9,884 nt of DNA from UBA6164 sp964344895. Lineage in GTDB: Bacteria; Patescibacteriota; Gracilibacteria; BD1-5; UBA6164. The stretch spans positions 1 through 9,884 of the forward strand of contig CAYFPB010000046.1 in assembly GCA_964344895.1 (NCBI GenBank), read 5' to 3'. The notes under the pieces were generated by a model. The model had not been told where the DNA came from and ran no database searches. It saw nothing but the letters and a program-made list of their open reading frames with translations. The position numbers were made by a program, and so were the translations under genes. Positions 1-7,270 of the stretch are shown here, piece after piece (the stretch's first letter is position 1; each line of letters begins with the position of its first letter).

Positions 1-66
1 GTTTTTTTTTGACTTTTTAAATAAAATTATTAAATTAATAATTGCTATTTAAGCAATAAGAATTAA

Positions 67-72
67 GAGGAG
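67..72 (+). promoter_or_regulatory. Shine-Dalgarno GAGGAG that fixes a TTG start
   Basis: GAGGAG lies 7 nt upstream of the TTG at 80 and decides that start over the ATG at 101, which is 28 nt away. It is one of only two clear Shine-Dalgarno sites in the window; the other precedes rpsU. A small inverted repeat (ATTGCT at 41-46 and AGCAAT at 52-57) sits just upstream. I see no convincing -10 box before it. Confidence 0.7.
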
Positions 73-79
73 CAAGAAA

Positions 80-265
80 TTGAGTCGAGTAAAAGCAATA
101 ATGAAGATCCTGTTGGGGGCTTTTCCTACTAAAGAGGATATGCTTTCTTTTAGGGAAAGAAATGAGAAGTGTAAAAAATGTGATGAGAAGTGCGGTGAGG
201 AAGGTGGTGATGGTAAGCCTATTATGTTTCAGTGTGTGACTGATCATGGTATTTGTGCTTGCTAG
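80..265 (+). CDS. Small cysteine-rich protein of unknown function (61 aa)
   Basis: I do not recognise this protein. It has a basic, mildly hydrophobic N-terminus (about residues 1-15, with AIMKILLGAF), a charged middle (KEDMLSFRERNEK), then a cysteine cluster CKKCDEKC, a glycine-rich turn (GEEGGDGK) and two further cysteines in CAC at the C-terminus, with one more in FQCV. The cysteine spacing could suit a bound metal or disulfides, but no family is evident. The start is TTG with a good Shine-Dalgarno; an internal ATG at 101 is the alternative. Codon use differs from the rest of the window: all six glycines are GGT or GGG with no TGA, it uses CTG, AAG, GAG and CAG freely, and codon 3 is CGA, an arginine codon otherwise absent here. 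It ends just before a strong terminator. Recent acquisition is possible. A ribosomally made peptide precursor is a speculative alternative. Confidence 0.6.
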   Translation: MSRVKAIMKILLGAFPTKEDMLSFRERNEKCKKCDEKCGEEGGDGKPIMFQCVTDHGICAC

Positions 266-276
266 CTATCAGAGGT

Positions 277-304
277 AAAACCCCAGGCAAATTGCCTGGG
301 GTTT
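277..304. terminator. Bidirectional rho-independent terminator
   Basis: Stem CCCCAGGC (281-288) pairs with GCCTGGGG (294-301) around a 5-nt loop, with AAAA before it and TTT after it. It lies between the stop of the cysteine-rich gene (265) and the stop of the minus-strand gene (307), so it can serve both converging transcripts. Confidence 0.85.
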
Positions 305-306
305 CT

Positions 307-1305
307 TTATTTTATAGGATAATAATTTCTAGTTTTTACTATTTTCCAATTTGGATCATCTTGTTTTAATAACTCAAGTACTCATTTAAAGTGAAGTAGT
401 CAGTATGTTATGTATATCTTATCATATTCTGAATCAACTATACCTTTAGATAATACTTCATTTCTTTTATCAAGAATTACTTTAAATAATTCTTTATTAC
501 CAAAAGTATCTTTTAAAAATCCTTGAGTACCATCACTTGCTACTATAAAGTTTAGAATAGATTGATTAATATAAACTAGTACTTTTAGTTCTCTCTCATT
601 TAACTCAGATAGTGTTTCCATTAAATCAGAAGCTACATCAATAGGTTCTCATTCATCTTCAGGTCTATTTGGACTACTATCATATAGTTCTACTATAGTA
701 TCTATATCTAAGTCTACATTAAAATCAAGATCATTTTCTAGTCACATAAATTGTCTTTGGTCTTGGAATACAACTCAATATAGTTTAGAAAAATGTTTAT
801 AAAGGTGTTCATCAAACTTTACTCACATAGCTTTATTAAATTTTTCCATATTTTCCTCACTTCAAGCTCATACTCATTCATAAAAATATACTCATCCTTC
901 TTTTTTGAATTCTTTTAGATTATTTGCTACATTGTCATAAAAATCTTGAGCTCATATATGTATCATTCATTGAAACACAACAGTTTTTTCTCAATTACTC
1001 AATGTATATTCTGGCATAGGAGCAGGGTATACTTCATTTGAAAGATAAGCAAGTCATCATAAACTAGCTACAAGTACTACTAAAAAGATACTAATTCTAT
1101 ATAAAAAGTAATTTGTAAAATCTACAAAACTCATCATTTCTCTTTGTTTATATCTTTTCCATAAATAATAAAAAAGAAAGAATATTAAAGTATATGTTAT
1201 TAAAGCTAGAATGTATTCTAGTATTCAAGATAATCAACTTAGATAAAACATTATAGCTCAGAAAATAGCTAAGATAATGTATGCTATTATATTTTTTGTA
1301 TTCAT
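307..1305 (-). CDS. Membrane-anchored TIKI/TraB/PrgY-like protein (332 aa, UGA=Gly)
   Basis: Read with TGA as glycine, this gives one 332-residue protein. The N-terminal third holds about three hydrophobic segments (roughly residues 5-22, 27-48 and 67-88). The soluble part begins near residue 105 with FQGMIHIG (GxxH motif at 113-116), followed by a predicted helix and then VYFYEGV with a conserved-looking Glu143. Near the C-terminus is a second GxxH, YGLLHFKG (302-305). Paired GxxH motifs plus an acidic residue characterise the TIKI/TraB/PrgY/GumN superfamily, whose members include metal-dependent proteases and inhibitors of peptide signals. Both motif glycines are TGA codons. The substrate is unknown; I infer only a membrane-bound hydrolase-like role. 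The ATG at 1305 has no Shine-Dalgarno. The gene is alone on its strand and diverges from the VirB2-like gene at 1411. Superfamily assignment is fairly secure; enzymatic activity is not shown. Confidence 0.75.
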
Positions 1306-1350
1306 TTATTAGGAGTTATTTTATAAAATTAAAGATATTTTATTTATTTT

Positions 1351-1378
1351 TTGATTTTTTGGAAATTATTTTTATACT
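1351..1378 (+). promoter_or_regulatory. Promoter of the VirB2-like gene
   Basis: TTGATT (1351-1356), a 16-bp spacer and TATACT (1373-1378) lie about 32 nt before the ATG at 1411. The same layout recurs before the pilus operon, HU, the GHKL ATPase and rpsU. Confidence 0.6.
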
Positions 1379-1410
1379 ATTTATAACTATTTTAAAAATA
1401 ACACTTTATT

Positions 1411-1821
1411 ATGAGATACATAACAGCTATTCTAAGCCTATTTATTATATTTTTCTCTTTTTTCTGACAAACAGAATCATTTATGGATAATTGATCTACA
1501 AAAATTCCTTATTGTAAAAATGGATCAGATTGTTGATTAAAAGGATGAATGGATGCTATAACTGATATTGATGACTTAGAAACAGATAAAAAAGCATCAG
1601 AGTTTGTACAAGATATAACTGTTTATATACTTTGATTTATATATTTGATATCTGTACTTCTTATTATATATGCATGATTTAATTTACTTACATGAGTGTG
1701 AGATGAAGAAAAAGCCAAAGAGTCAAAAAAGATGATTAGCTATGTACTTATATGAATATTAATAATATTTCTTGCTTGACCAATAGTTGAATTTATTATG
1801 AATATGTTAAATGTTGGATAA
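1411..1821 (+). CDS. VirB2/TrbC-like small pilin membrane protein (136 aa)
   Basis: The sequence starts MRYITAILSLFIIFFSFFG, a probable signal peptide, followed by a short polar stretch with two cysteines (YCKNGSDCG). Two hydrophobic helices follow, at about 70-92 (VYILGFIYLISVLLIIYAG) and 108-132 (MISYVLIGILIIFLAGPIVEF), separated by a charged loop GVGDEEKAKESKK. This architecture and the GDEEKxKxxKK loop match the VirB2/TrbC-type pilin-like proteins (Mbov_0395-like) common in CPR bacteria. Members of that broader family form type IV secretion or conjugation pili. A TAA lies four codons before the ATG, which fixes the start. The gene is monocistronic, with its own promoter and terminator, and no VirB4 or VirB6 homologue is in view, so any secretion machine would be encoded elsewhere. 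There are many TGA glycines. Cell location: inner membrane after signal removal. Confidence 0.75.
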
Positions 1822-1832
1822 ATGGAATTTTA

Positions 1833-1862
1833 AAAAACAGACCTAGACAAAGGTCTGTTTTT
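1833..1862 (+). terminator. Rho-independent terminator after the VirB2-like gene
   Basis: AAAAACAGACCT (1833-1844) and AGGTCTGTTTTT (1851-1862) form a perfect 12-bp stem with a 6-nt loop, the 3' arm ending in a T run. It separates the VirB2-like gene from the pilus operon. Confidence 0.85.
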
Positions 1863-1880
1863 ATTATTAATAAATAAAAC

Positions 1881-1908
1881 TTGACAAAATGCAAAAAATA
1901 GTTATATT
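1881..1908 (+). promoter_or_regulatory. Promoter of the type IV pilus operon
   Basis: A perfect TTGACA (1881-1886), a 16-bp spacer and TATATT (1903-1908) lie directly after the terminator and about 30 nt before the first pilus gene. A TATAAT at 1916-1921 also exists but has no -35 at a usable distance. Confidence 0.65.
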
Positions 1909-1939
1909 TGCAATGTATAATTTTTAACATTTAAAAAAT

Positions 1940-2452
1940 ATGTCTGAAGATAGAATCGTTATAAAAAGATCTGTAAGTAGATCTAGTATAGTGTTTTTAG
2001 CAGTAGTTTTACTGTTAACATTTGGGCTATATCTTTACAATACACACTTAGAAAGACAAATAGTAGATGTAAAGGGAAATATAGTAAAAGTAGAATCTGA
2101 AATATCTGATTTGAATAAAGATAGTAAGATTCAAATATATACTTTATTACAATTGAATAAGGAAGTGATAAGTACTTATGAGAAAAATAATAAAGTAGTA
2201 TCTTTTATAGAGCATTTAGATAATGTAAAATCAAAATACTCTTTAGGTTTTGAGTGATTTAACCTATCAAAAGAAGAACTAGTTACAAGTATAGAAGTGA
2301 AATCTGATAAAGAAAAACAAGCATACTTAAAAACAAGAGACTTTATAAAAAATTATAGAAAGGATAGTAGCTCATTATTTGATTTAGATCCAATAAGTCT
2401 AGTTGAATGAATGAATACAATGAAATACAAAGTAAAATTTAATATTAAATAA
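1940..2452 (+). CDS. PilN-like type IV pilus alignment protein (170 aa)
   Basis: This has a short cytoplasmic N-terminus (about 17 residues), a single membrane helix near 17-33 (IVFLAVVLLLTFGLYLY), a probable coiled coil at about 36-75, and a small C-terminal domain. That is the topology of PilN, which with PilM and PilO links the cytoplasmic ATPases to the pilus platform. The INLLP-type motif that binds PilM in well-studied PilN proteins is not visible at the N-terminus, and no pilM is in the window. The assignment therefore rests on topology and on being first in an operon with PilO-like and PilC genes. Residues after 105 are reached only if the TGA there is glycine (LGFEGFNLSKEE). The next gene follows after 6 nt. 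The start is preceded by an A-rich stretch without a Shine-Dalgarno. Confidence 0.6.
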
Positions 2453-2458
2453 AAAATT

Positions 2459-2998
2459 ATGACAATAAGTACTAAAAGTAATAAATTTGTATCTTATCTA
2501 GTTCTCTTAATTGCACTATTTGTTTTAATATTAGTTACAAAAGATCAAATAGCAAATATGCAAGAAAACCTAGATTTAAAAGAACAAAATAACAAAATAT
2601 TAATAGAAAAGAAAAAAGAATTAGAAAGCTTAAATGCTGTAAAATACTCGTTAGTAGATAATTCTTTAGAAGTAGATAAATATGCTATAGAAATAAAAGA
2701 AGATGAAGTAATAGATTATCTATATTCTTATATATCTGGATTAAATAAAGATGGAGTTAATGCAACTGTAAAAAGTATATCTATACCAGAAGCAAAAGAA
2801 ACAGAAATAGGATTTAAACAAACAATTATTGAATTAAACCTAGATGTGAAAAATGAAGAAAAATTAAAAGAAATATTAGCTTTTTTAACAAGCAAAAATT
2901 CTAAATATAAATTTTTCTTAGAATCTCTATCATTTCCTTATGGAGAAGATAAACAAAACTTTAGTGTATCTATACCTTTAAGATTATTACACAAATAA
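2459..2998 (+). CDS. pilO: PilO-like type IV pilus alignment protein (179 aa)
   Basis: The N-terminal helix (about residues 11-27, YLVLLIALFVLILVTKD) is followed by a long charged coiled coil (about 30-60, with EKKKELESL). A C-terminal alpha/beta domain of about 100 residues follows, containing two strand-rich repeats (VNATVKSISIP and KYKFFLESLSFPYG). PilO proteins have this plan and dimerise with PilN in the periplasm to connect platform and outer parts of the pilus machine. Sequence conservation is low in this family, so the call depends on topology and on the position directly before pilC. It is the only pilus gene here with no TGA codon: all four glycines are GGA. The start follows TAAAAAATT without a Shine-Dalgarno, as in the next gene. 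The gap to pilC is 9 nt. Confidence 0.6.
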   Translation: MTISTKSNKFVSYLVLLIALFVLILVTKDQIANMQENLDLKEQNNKILIEKKKELESLNAVKYSLVDNSLEVDKYAIEIKEDEVIDYLYSYISGLNKDGVNATVKSISIPEAKETEIGFKQTIIELNLDVKNEEKLKEILAFLTSKNSKYKFFLESLSFPYGEDKQNFSVSIPLRLLHK

Positions 2999-3007
2999 TA
3001 AAAAATT

Positions 3008-4105
3008 ATGGAAAATAAAGAACAATTAGAAGATAATAATATAATCATCTTTAAAAGTGTATCTACTGTAGATAAGTACAATTTTTATGAGTATTTATCA
3101 GTAATGATAGAATGATGAATATCTATAACAAAAGCATTAGAATCAGTAGAATCAAAAATAGCAAGCCCTTATTTTAAAAAACAAATAAGACTACTATTAG
3201 TATTTTTAAAAAGTTGAGATCTATTATCTAAAGCAATGAAAAAAATACCAGATGTATTTACAAAGCTAGAAGTATCAATTATAGAAGCTTGAGAATCATC
3301 AGGTAACTTAAGCTTATCACTATTAAAACTAAGTGATAACTTGAGAAAAAAACATGAACTAAGAAGTAAAATAAAATCAGTATTAACATACCCAACAATT
3401 ATTATAATATTTTTATTTTTAGCATTATTTGTTGTATTAACATATGTAGTACCTGAAATAAAACAATTATTTGATACTTCAGAGTGAGTTGAGCTGCCTT
3501 TATCTACACAAATACTAGTATGACTATCTGATTTTGTAGTAAATAATACTTGATTATTATTTCTAGGTCTTGCTACAATTATAGTATTTGTGATCTGATT
3601 TATAAGTACAGAAAAATGAAGAGAAAGTTATGAAGAATTTGTTTTTGGATTACCAATAGTATGAAGACTATATAAAAACTATATTTTAGCAAATATAGCA
3701 TCAGGAATATCTGATTTAATTTGATCATGAGTATGAGTAATAAAAACTCTAAGTTTAGTTTGAAAATCTACAAACAGTATAATATATGAAACAATGTTTA
3801 ATAGAGTTATACAAAGAGTAATGGATTGAGAACAAGTAGTAAAATCAATTGAAACAGTAGATGAAGAAAAAGATTATTTTCCTTCAGATTATACACAAAT
3901 GTTATCAGTATGAGAAAAAACAGCATCTTTTGATACAATAGGTACAAAACTATCTAAACAATATCATAAAGAAGTAGAATACTCTCTTAGTAGTTTAACA
4001 AAATTTATAGAACCAGTAGCTATAGGTATAGCATGAGTGTTTGTACTATGATTTGCTTACTCAATTATATGAGCAATATTAAAAATAACACAAACAGTTT
4101 GATAG
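3008..4105 (+). CDS. pilC: Type IV pilus platform protein PilC (GspF family, 365 aa)
   Basis: PilC is the inner-membrane platform on which the PilB/PilT ATPases act to polymerise or withdraw pilin. The sequence shows the two repeated GspF domains. Domain 1 is at about residues 22-125, with EGGISITKALE and the signature EAGESSGNL at 93-101. Membrane helices follow near 129-148 and 181-199. Domain 2 is at about 224-335 (ANIASGISDLIGSGVGVIKTL, then QMLSVGEKTASFDTIG), ending with the last helix at about 338-358 after FIEPVAIG. The normal family length is about 400 residues; this one is slightly short at the N-terminus. By my count 20 of 26 glycines are TGA, so a standard-code reading would shatter the gene. 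The stop is TAG directly after a TGA glycine. No ATPase gene is in the window. Confidence 0.93.
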
Positions 4106-4120
4106 TTAATAGAATTAACA

Positions 4121-4726
4121 ATGAAAAATTATAATAATAATTTCTCCCCTGATAAGGGGAGATGCCTGAAAGGCAGAGGGGTTCAGGCATTTACTTTAAT
4201 AGAATTGATGATATCTATATTAATCATTGTTTTATTGTCATTAGTAGCTTATGCTCCTTATAGCTTCTACCAAAAAAAAGCTAGTTTAAAAGTATCAGTA
4301 AAACAAGTATCTCAATTATTATCTGACTCAAAAAGTAAAGCAGTATCATGAATGATAGGGACAGATAAAAATGTTTCAATTTGAGTTTATTTAGAAAAGG
4401 GAACAAATGTAGTAAAAGTATTTTCTTATCCTTATGATATAAATACTTTGGATATCACAAATATAGAGAATTCAAATACAAAATTAGTTAAAGAATTAAA
4501 GCTAAAAGAAAAAATAGTGATAGATAATTTATCAGGAAATAATAATTTATTATTTTTCTTTGAAGCAGTTAGCTGAGATTTAAAATATTATACATTTAAT
4601 TCAGGGCTTAAAACTGAATTAAACCTCGAAAAAATCAACTTAAGAGTTGCATACCAAGGAGTAAATAGTGATAGTTTAAAAAAGAGTATAGAGTATTATA
4701 CCAAGACAAATGTAGTTTTTTATTAA
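4121..4726 (+). CDS. Type IV prepilin with a repeat-derived leader peptide (201 aa)
   Basis: This is a minor pilin or pseudopilin. After a 23-residue leader comes FTLIELMISILIIVLLSLVAY, the type IV pilin N-terminal helix, with Glu at mature position 5 (E28). The cleavage residue is Ala23 rather than the usual Gly. The leader is long (typical leaders have 6-15 residues) and its second half, FSPDKGRCLKGRG, is encoded by a copy of the dispersed palindromic repeat. It keeps the basic charge that prepilin leaders need. The mature part is a roughly 150-residue globular domain resembling GspH/FimT in size; the exact subfamily is uncertain. It lies 15 nt after pilC, and the next prepilin follows after 7 nt. 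TGA glycines occur from codon 77 on. Confidence 0.8.
4142..4183 (+). repeat. Palindromic element copy R1, in frame within a prepilin leader
   Basis: It contains hairpin CTCCCCT (4144-4150)/AGGGGAG (4155-4161) with loop GATA, then TGCCT/AGGCA (4163-4167/4171-4175) with loop GAA, then GAGGGGTT. Together with the following bases, ATGCCTGAA (4162-4170) also forms a perfect 9-bp inverted repeat with TTCAGGCAT (4182-4190). From the ATG at 4121 to 4181 it matches 5359-5419 at 58 of 61 positions. Its high G+C stands out against the surrounding sequence. Confidence 0.85.
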
Positions 4727-4733
4727 TAAAATT

Positions 4734-5333
4734 ATGAAAAAATTAAGTACCAAAAAAGCATATTCCATTATAGAAATAATTATAGCTATATTTATATTTT
4801 CATTAGGTATAGTAAGTGTTTATTCTGTAATAATATCTACTTTAAAATTAAATGATTATAATAAAAACTATATTATAGCTTCAGCATTAGCTTCTGAACA
4901 AATAGAGTTAGTAAGAAATATTAGAGATACTAATTATAAACAAATTAAAAAATACAATTTAATAAATCCAAATAGTTCAGATTTTACTAATATATTTGAA
5001 TTAGAACATAAATATAAAATAGAAAACTCATATTCAACCATATCATCATTTCCAGTAAAAGTAGAAGATATAACAGATGGTTTTGAAGAATGAGATAATA
5101 AGATAAATTCAATATCAATGCAGTCATACAGATTGTGTTTAGATTCTGAAAACAGATATACATATGATTGTAGTGGAACAAATAAAAAAACTAATTTTTA
5201 TAAGTATATAAGTATAGAAAAATTAGATTGAGAAACAGATGCATTTATGCTTAGGTCAAAAGTAATATGGACTATCAGATGATACAAAGAATTTGAAACA
5301 AAAACAATAATAGCAGACTTTAAAAGACTTTAA
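4734..5333 (+). CDS. PilV-like minor prepilin (199 aa)
   Basis: The leader MKKLSTKKA is followed by YSIIEIIIAIFIFSLGIVSVYS, a pilin N-helix with Glu at mature position 5. The predicted cleavage is Ala9/Tyr10, a non-canonical site where most prepilins have Gly/Phe. The SLGIVSVYSVI continuation and the downstream ALASEQIELVRNIRD segment resemble PilV/PilI-type minor pilins, which help prime pilus assembly and sit at the tip complex. The remaining residues form a globular domain with two cysteines (RLCLDSE and YDCSGT) that may pair. In contrast to the prepilins on either side it has a short, ordinary leader without the repeat. TGA glycines occur at 120 and later. The start follows TAAAATT without a Shine-Dalgarno. 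Confidence 0.75.
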
Positions 5334-5358
5334 TTTAGTGAATAATTAATAGAGAATA

Positions 5359-5994
5359 ATGAAAAATTATAACAATAATTTCTCCCCTGCTAGGGGGAGA
5401 TGCCTGAAAGGCAGAGGGGGGCTTTGATTCACCCTAGTAGAGGTGATTGTCTCAATCACCATATTTTCTATTATTATAGTTTCAATTATTGGAATATATA
5501 TAACAAGTCATGATGTATCAGTTAGATCTGAGATAAATAGAATAATGCAAGAAAATATAAAGAATGTAGTAACAACAATATCAGAAGATGTAAGAAATAA
5601 TGGTATAGCATGAGTATCAAGTGATGCTTTAGATACATGTGATATAGAAACATGATCAAGCTATTATAAATCTTGAGACAAACTATGTACAAAATCTTTT
5701 AATAAATACTACTTAGCTAAAAAGAATGATATATTAAATCAATATATTAGAGTAAAACCAGAAGAATGCAGTTCAATAAATGATCATTGCTATATAGTAT
5801 CAAAAGATAATACACCATTAACAAATGATCAAGTATCAGTTAAAAACCTAAGTTTTAATGTATCAAATCAAGGAATTCCAAAAGTAACTATAAATCTAGA
5901 AATAGTACCAAATATGAAACTTTGAATAAATAGGGAATTAATAAAAGATAATAAAATAATTTTACAAACAACAGTAAGTCAGAGACCATTTTAA
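5359..5994 (+). CDS. PilW/PilJ-like prepilin with a repeat-derived leader peptide (211 aa)
   Basis: The leader of 23 residues is the same length as that of the prepilin at 4121 and nearly identical to it: MKNYNNNFSP, then ARGRCLKGRG. It ends in Gly23, a TGA codon, before FTLVEVIVSITIFSIIIVSII, with Glu at mature position 5. The cleavage site is therefore the canonical Gly/Phe only if TGA is glycine. The size and the segment INRIMQENIKNVVTTISEDVRNNGIAG are typical of PilW/PilJ minor pilins. Four later cysteines (DTCDIE, KLCTKS, EECSS, DHCY) could form two disulfides. Codons 20-34 are unusually G+C-rich (GGG, GTG, GTC, ATC, ACC), in line with the neighbouring repeat. It is 25 nt after the PilV-like gene. 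The mature domains of this and the 4121 protein are not obviously similar, so the shared leader argues for leader exchange. Confidence 0.78.
5380..5420 (+). repeat. Palindromic element copy R2, in frame within a second prepilin leader
   Basis: Stem CTCCCCT (5382-5388) pairs with AGGGGGAG (5392-5399), with one extra G, followed by TGCCTGAAAGGCAGAGGGG (5401-5419), identical to R1. Only two substitutions separate the R1 and R2 cores, and both keep the reading frame. Confidence 0.85.
5442..5460 (+). repeat. Perfect 7-bp inverted repeat in the pilin helix coding region
   Basis: GGTGATT (5442-5448) and AATCACC (5454-5460) flank GTCTC. It begins about 20 bp after R2 and lies in the same G+C-rich patch, encoding EVIVSIT of the pilin helix. 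It may be part of the introduced segment or chance. Confidence 0.4.
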
Positions 5995-6009
5995 TATAAT
6001 AAAAAGTTT

Positions 6010-6819
6010 ATGAAAAATATAAAAAGAAATAAATGATGATATGTAGTTGTAGTAGTGCTATTAATAATATGAGTATTAATAGTATTAGTTGCTGGTATCT
6101 ATAATCTTATATTAAATGAGCTTAATTCAAATAAACAAATTTGAAATTATATAAAAACTTTAAATGCTGCAGAGTGATCAAAGGAATTAGCTTTATTAAA
6201 AATAAAACAAAATGGTTATGGATATTATAAATATGTAACTCATGATGTAAATGAGGACTCTATAATTTTTTCTGAAACACCTATAGATACTTCAGGTTTT
6301 AATAATAATAAAGAAGTATTGATATCATATGATATTTGATCAAAAACAAATAATTATAACTGATTTTTAGCCCCCTTATGATATGATATAGTACCACTGT
6401 TTTACACAGATGATAACTGAGAATATAAGCTGTCTGAGATTGATTTAACTTTGTTATCATGAAATGGTTCAGATTTAGTATGGAATATTATATGAAAAAA
6501 TGATTGAATATCTTGAACTAGTGTATTAAATGAGTGAGAATGAAAAACAAATTCTTTAAATTGATTTCAATATAACAAACAAAATATAAAAGAATTTTTA
6601 AATAATTCGGATTTAAATTATCTTGTATTATTTAATACTTCAAAAGTAACAAATATAGAATATAATTTAAAATCAGTAGATAATTCTGAGTATTTTTCAA
6701 AACCAGAAACAGAGATTATTTCAAGTGCTCAGATATGAGAATTTAAACAAAATATAAGAACAAAACTTGATAATACAGAGTTTTTACACATGTTAAAGTA
6801 CTCAATTTATAGTAATTAA
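6010..6819 (+). CDS. PilX-like minor pilin protein (269 aa)
   Basis: The N-terminus MKNIKRNKGG is followed by YVVVVVLLIIGVLIVLVAGIYNLILNEL and then NYIKTLNAAEGSKELAL. This is the PilX plan: a basic leader, Gly before a hydrophobic helix, no Glu at position 5, and a conserved AAE just after the helix. PilX-type proteins, and GspK in type II secretion, belong to the tip or priming complex. The remaining domain of about 200 residues has no motif I recognise. By my count 17 of 22 glycines are TGA, among the highest densities in the window. It is the last gene of the operon, 15 nt after the preceding prepilin and directly followed by a strong terminator. Confidence 0.72.
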
Positions 6820-6830
6820 AAAAATGGCTT

Positions 6831-6871
6831 AAAATAGCTAAAAAATATTTATATTTTTTAGCTATTTTTTT
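6831..6871 (+). terminator. Terminator of the pilus operon
   Basis: AAAATAGCTAAAAAATA (6831-6847) pairs perfectly with the arm at 6852-6868 around a 4-nt loop and runs into TTTT. The 17-bp stem is A/T-rich with an AGCT centre and ends the seven-gene pilus operon. Confidence 0.8.
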
Positions 6872-6912
6872 GTGTAATTAGCTTAGTTAAAGTAAAAAAG
6901 TCAAAAAAAGAT

Positions 6913-6940
6913 TTGCAAAATAAAATTTTGTTGTTATCAT
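6913..6940 (+). promoter_or_regulatory. Promoter of the HU gene
   Basis: TTGCAA (6913-6918), a 16-bp spacer and TATCAT (6935-6940) with an extended TG at 6932-6933. The ATG lies 34 nt further on. Confidence 0.5.
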
Positions 6941-6974
6941 GATGATGTTTTTTATTTATTAATAATTTTATATT

Positions 6975-7247
6975 ATGAAAAAACAAGATTTTATTAGAGC
7001 AGTTGCTGCAGCTGCTGGTTTAAGCCAAGATGCAGTATCTAAAGCATTAACTGCTATGATTGATACAGTTACTTCTGAATTAAAAGATGGAAGTGAAGTA
7101 AATATTACAGGTTTTGGATCTTTTAAAGTTTCTTCAAGAGCAGCTAGAAAAGGTGTTAACCCAAGAACTGGTGAATCGATTAATATTCCTGCTATGAATT
7201 CTCCTGTTTTTAGAGCAGGTAAAACTCTTAAAGAAGCAGTTAGATAA
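6975..7247 (+). CDS. hup: DNA-binding protein HU (90 aa)
   Basis: This is a full-length HU/IHF-family protein: MKKQDFIRAVAAAAGLSQDAV with the N-terminal helical dimerisation part, then GFGSFKVSSRAARKGVNPRTGESI and FRAGKTLKEAV, the conserved body and DNA-bending arm. HU dimers compact and bend chromosomal DNA in the nucleoid. All seven glycines are GGT or GGA and none is TGA, unlike the surrounding genes. This fits codon selection in a highly expressed gene. It is a single-gene unit with its own promoter and terminator. The start has no Shine-Dalgarno (TTTATATT before the ATG). Confidence 0.95.
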   Translation: MKKQDFIRAVAAAAGLSQDAVSKALTAMIDTVTSELKDGSEVNITGFGSFKVSSRAARKGVNPRTGESINIPAMNSPVFRAGKTLKEAVR

Positions 7248-7270
7248 TAATATTAATTATTAATTTTATA

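Noticed and set aside
35..247. Minus-strand open frame opposite the cysteine-rich gene
   Set aside because: It has no ribosome-binding site or family features, and the plus-strand gene has a Shine-Dalgarno and a terminator.
1281..1490. 69-residue hydrophobic open frame
   Set aside because: It overlaps the divergent promoter region and the start of the VirB2-like gene in another frame; it is a by-product of A/T-rich sequence.
1916..1921. TATAAT as the -10 box of the pilus operon
   Set aside because: It lies 29 bp from the TTGACA at 1881 and no alternative -35 is seen; TATATT at 1903 fits the 16-bp spacing of the other promoters.
4987..5181. Minus-strand open frame inside the PilV-like gene
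   Set aside because: It is fully inside a supported gene and of low complexity.
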